Shown piece by piece: positions 6,567-7,537 of a DNA stretch of 7,537 bases. The DNA comes from CAZTLE01 sp964614415 (GTDB lineage: Bacteria > Bacteroidota > Bacteroidia > Flavobacteriales > Flavobacteriaceae). How positions within the stretch are numbered: the stretch's first letter is position 1; the number at the start of each line of letters is the position of its first letter. The notes below the pieces were generated by a model. That model was not told the origin of the DNA and did no database searches. It worked only from the letters and a program-made list of their open reading frames with translations. Position numbers and translations under genes: made by a program. The stretch spans positions 1 through 7,537 of the forward strand of contig CAZTLE010000194.1 of the NCBI GenBank assembly GCA_964614415.1, written 5' to 3'.

Positions 6567-7358
6567 ATGAAAAATATACTGGTTCCTGTAGGTTCGGTTG
6601 AAAACGGGGTGAATAACCTCAAGTACGCGGTTAACTTTGCTGCCATAAGCGGAGCGGAGGTATACCTCATCAACCTGTACAAAGAGTTTTCCAAGGTAGG
6701 AGGGCTTACCAAGGTGAACGAACTGGTATTGGAAGACAGCCAGGCCATTCTCGACGAGGTGATGTCTCAGGTAGATACCAATGCGGTGAAAGTGCATGCA
6801 AGACCAGTGAAGGGAGATCCTTTTGAAGGTATTGCCCGTTTATCCAAACAACTGGATATTGACCTTGTTATTCTGGCTCCACAAAGCATAGACATTCACG
6901 ACGAGATATATTTGGGAAGTACCACCGGGAAAATTGTCAAGCAGACAGATGTACCGGTATTGATTGTCCCCAGGGAATACCTCTTCCGCAAAGCGGAGAA
7001 TATTTTACTTGCCTTAAAGAGTGGGCATTTCGAGAAGGAAAATGCACTGGAACCTCTAAAGGATTTGGCAGGGATGTTCAGCAGTAAAGTGCATCTGCTA
7101 CGGGTGCGAACACCAAATGCTCCTGATGATGACACAATCTGTGATGAGTTGAAGGATATGATCGCTTCGGAAACGGTAACTGACAATGCCACCATTTTCC
7201 AGGGTGTTTTGGAGCACTTTCAGGACCATAATCCGGACATACTTTGTGTGTTTAGACGCAAGCGTGGTTTCTTCCAAAAACTATGGGAGAAGAACACAGT
7301 ACTCAAAAAGGAATTCCACACGTCAAAACCCTTGCTCATACTGAAAGGACAGGAATAG
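6567..7358 (+). CDS. Universal stress protein with two tandem UspA-like domains
   Basis: The 263-residue protein opens with MKNILVPVGSVENGVNNLKYAVNFA written across residues 1-25 (the standard Usp first strand and helix), and residues 1-135 form a complete Usp fold ending in LGSTTGKIVKQ plus TDVPVLIVP. Residues about 141-260 form a second, more diverged Usp domain (AENILLAL ... SSKVHLLRV ... HTSKPLLIL). Two-domain Usp proteins of this length are common in Bacteroidota. The usual ATP loop G-x2-G-x9-G-(S/T) is only partly present: the final GST (117-119) is there, but the upstream glycines are replaced in APQSIDIHDE, so nucleotide binding is uncertain. It is a soluble cytoplasmic protein whose precise role in stress adaptation cannot be deduced. 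The ATG at 6567 follows a consensus -7 box; no Shine-Dalgarno sequence is present. A tRNA gene follows in the same direction after 73 nt but has its own promoter candidate. Confidence 0.93.
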   Translation: MKNILVPVGSVENGVNNLKYAVNFAAISGAEVYLINLYKEFSKVGGLTKVNELVLEDSQAILDEVMSQVDTNAVKVHARPVKGDPFEGIARLSKQLDIDLVILAPQSIDIHDEIYLGSTTGKIVKQTDVPVLIVPREYLFRKAENILLALKSGHFEKENALEPLKDLAGMFSSKVHLLRVRTPNAPDDDTICDELKDMIASETVTDNATIFQGVLEHFQDHNPDILCVFRRKRGFFQKLWEKNTVLKKEFHTSKPLLILKGQE

Positions 7359-7383
7359 GGTTTTTACTGAATTCTTGAAGGAA

Positions 7384-7417
7384 TTTGGCACTGTGTGACT
7401 AAATTTTACTATTTTCG
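7384..7417 (+). promoter_or_regulatory. Probable promoter of the tRNA-Ala gene
   Basis: TTTG at 7384-7387 and TATTTTCG at 7410-7417 fit the Bacteroidota -33/-7 pattern (TTTG, then TAnnTTTG with one mismatch), separated by 22 nt. The -7 box ends 14 nt before the mature tRNA 5' end, a sensible distance for a short 5' leader. Confidence 0.55.
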
Positions 7418-7431
7418 CACACACGAATTTA

Positions 7432-7505
7432 GGGGCATTAGCTCAGCTGGCTAGAGCGTTTGGCTGGCAGCCAAAAGGTCATCGGTTCGACTCCGATATG
7501 CTCCA
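7432..7505 (+). tRNA. tRNA-Ala (anticodon GGC)
   Basis: A full 74-nt cloverleaf can be folded by eye. The acceptor stem GGGGCAT/ATGCTCC includes the G3-U70 wobble pair that is the identity mark of alanine tRNAs. The D stem is GCTC/GAGC, the anticodon stem TTTGG/CCAAA with loop CTGGCAG (anticodon GGC at 7466-7468), the variable region AGGTC, and the T stem ATCGG/CCGAT with loop TTCGACT. The discriminator base is A at 7505. The next bases are CAT, so the 3' CCA is not encoded and must be added by the tRNA nucleotidyltransferase. It reads codons GCC and GCU. Confidence 0.97.
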
Positions 7506-7517
7506 CATCAAATATTG

Positions 7518-7537
7518 AAAAAGCCTGCACAGATGTG
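7518..7537 (+). terminator. Left part of a probable intrinsic terminator, cut by the window edge
   Basis: After the tRNA the sequence AAAAAGCCTGCAC (7518-7530) is followed by a four-base loop AGAT and then GTG at the very end, which pairs with the CAC. This is the left arm, loop and first three bases of the right arm of a hairpin. If it continues with CAGGC and a T-run it would be a classic terminator for the tRNA transcript. The right arm is outside the window, so this is a prediction. Confidence 0.5.

Noticed and set aside
6524..6748. N-terminal extension of the GNAT frame (75 extra codons)
   Set aside because: It is antisense to the first third of the stress-protein gene, has no family similarity, and precedes the predicted promoter; MIRPAKLEE at 6523 is the natural start.
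7368..7387. Possible terminator hairpin (AATTC/GAATT) after the stress-protein gene
   Set aside because: The stem is only five A/T-rich pairs with no proper T-run after it, and it overlaps the probable tRNA promoter.
7432..7537. tRNA-Ala 3' end as an integration (att) site of a mobile element
   Set aside because: tRNA genes are common integration targets, but only 32 bases follow, they look like a terminator, and no integrase or direct repeat of the tRNA end is visible.
1..7537. Defence system, toxin-antitoxin pair, CRISPR or mobile element
   Set aside because: All sizeable frames are explained by ordinary chromosomal families, no regular direct repeats with spacers or terminal inverted repeats were seen, and base composition looks even along the window.

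Overview
The window looks like chromosomal DNA of a member of the Bacteroidota, most likely a (marine-type) Flavobacteriaceae species. The evidence is a secreted protein with a gliding-motility-type C-terminal domain (CHU_C, type IX secretion type B signal), a LytS/LytTR-type two-component pair whose sensor carries Reg_prop and Y_Y_Y modules, a lipoprotein with a Bacteroidota-style acidic stretch after the lipid-modified cysteine, promoter boxes of the Bacteroidota form TAnnTTTG, and starts without Shine-Dalgarno sequences. I cannot assign a genus from sequence alone.

Layout. Positions 1-4108 are read leftward: a MATE-family exporter (4108-2753), an 86-nt gap, then a compact unit of histidine kinase (2666-1188), LytTR response regulator (1195-458) and the start of a leucine-rich-type lipoprotein (449 to beyond the left edge). 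Kinase and regulator overlap by 8 nt, and regulator and lipoprotein are 8 nt apart, so these three are very probably one operon. The lipoprotein is therefore a candidate partner or output of the signalling pair. Positions 4109-4290 are a divergent intergenic region. A secreted 575-residue T9SS cargo with three Fn3-like repeats runs rightward (4291-6018), and its stop region overlaps the end of a leftward GNAT acetyltransferase gene (6523-6008) by 11 nt. A tandem-domain universal stress protein runs rightward (6567-7358) and diverges from the GNAT gene. The 43 nt between these two start codons hold a perfect inverted repeat whose arms are both Bacteroidota -7 boxes. The window ends with a tRNA-Ala(GGC) gene (7432-7505) and the left half of a probable terminator hairpin cut by the window edge.

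How the genes fit together. The kinase (periplasmic sensor, one membrane span, dimerisation/phosphoacceptor and ATPase domains) should phosphorylate the LytTR regulator at D55, which would then bind promoter DNA. What it senses and controls is not visible here. The exporter, the T9SS protein, the acetyltransferase and the stress protein look like ordinary housekeeping or cell-surface neighbours without an obvious shared pathway. No CRISPR array, insertion sequence, phage gene, toxin-antitoxin pair or defence cassette was seen. The points most worth a second look are the sharply shortened sensor propeller, the surface-lipoprotein gene attached to the two-component operon, and the overlapping palindromic divergent promoter.
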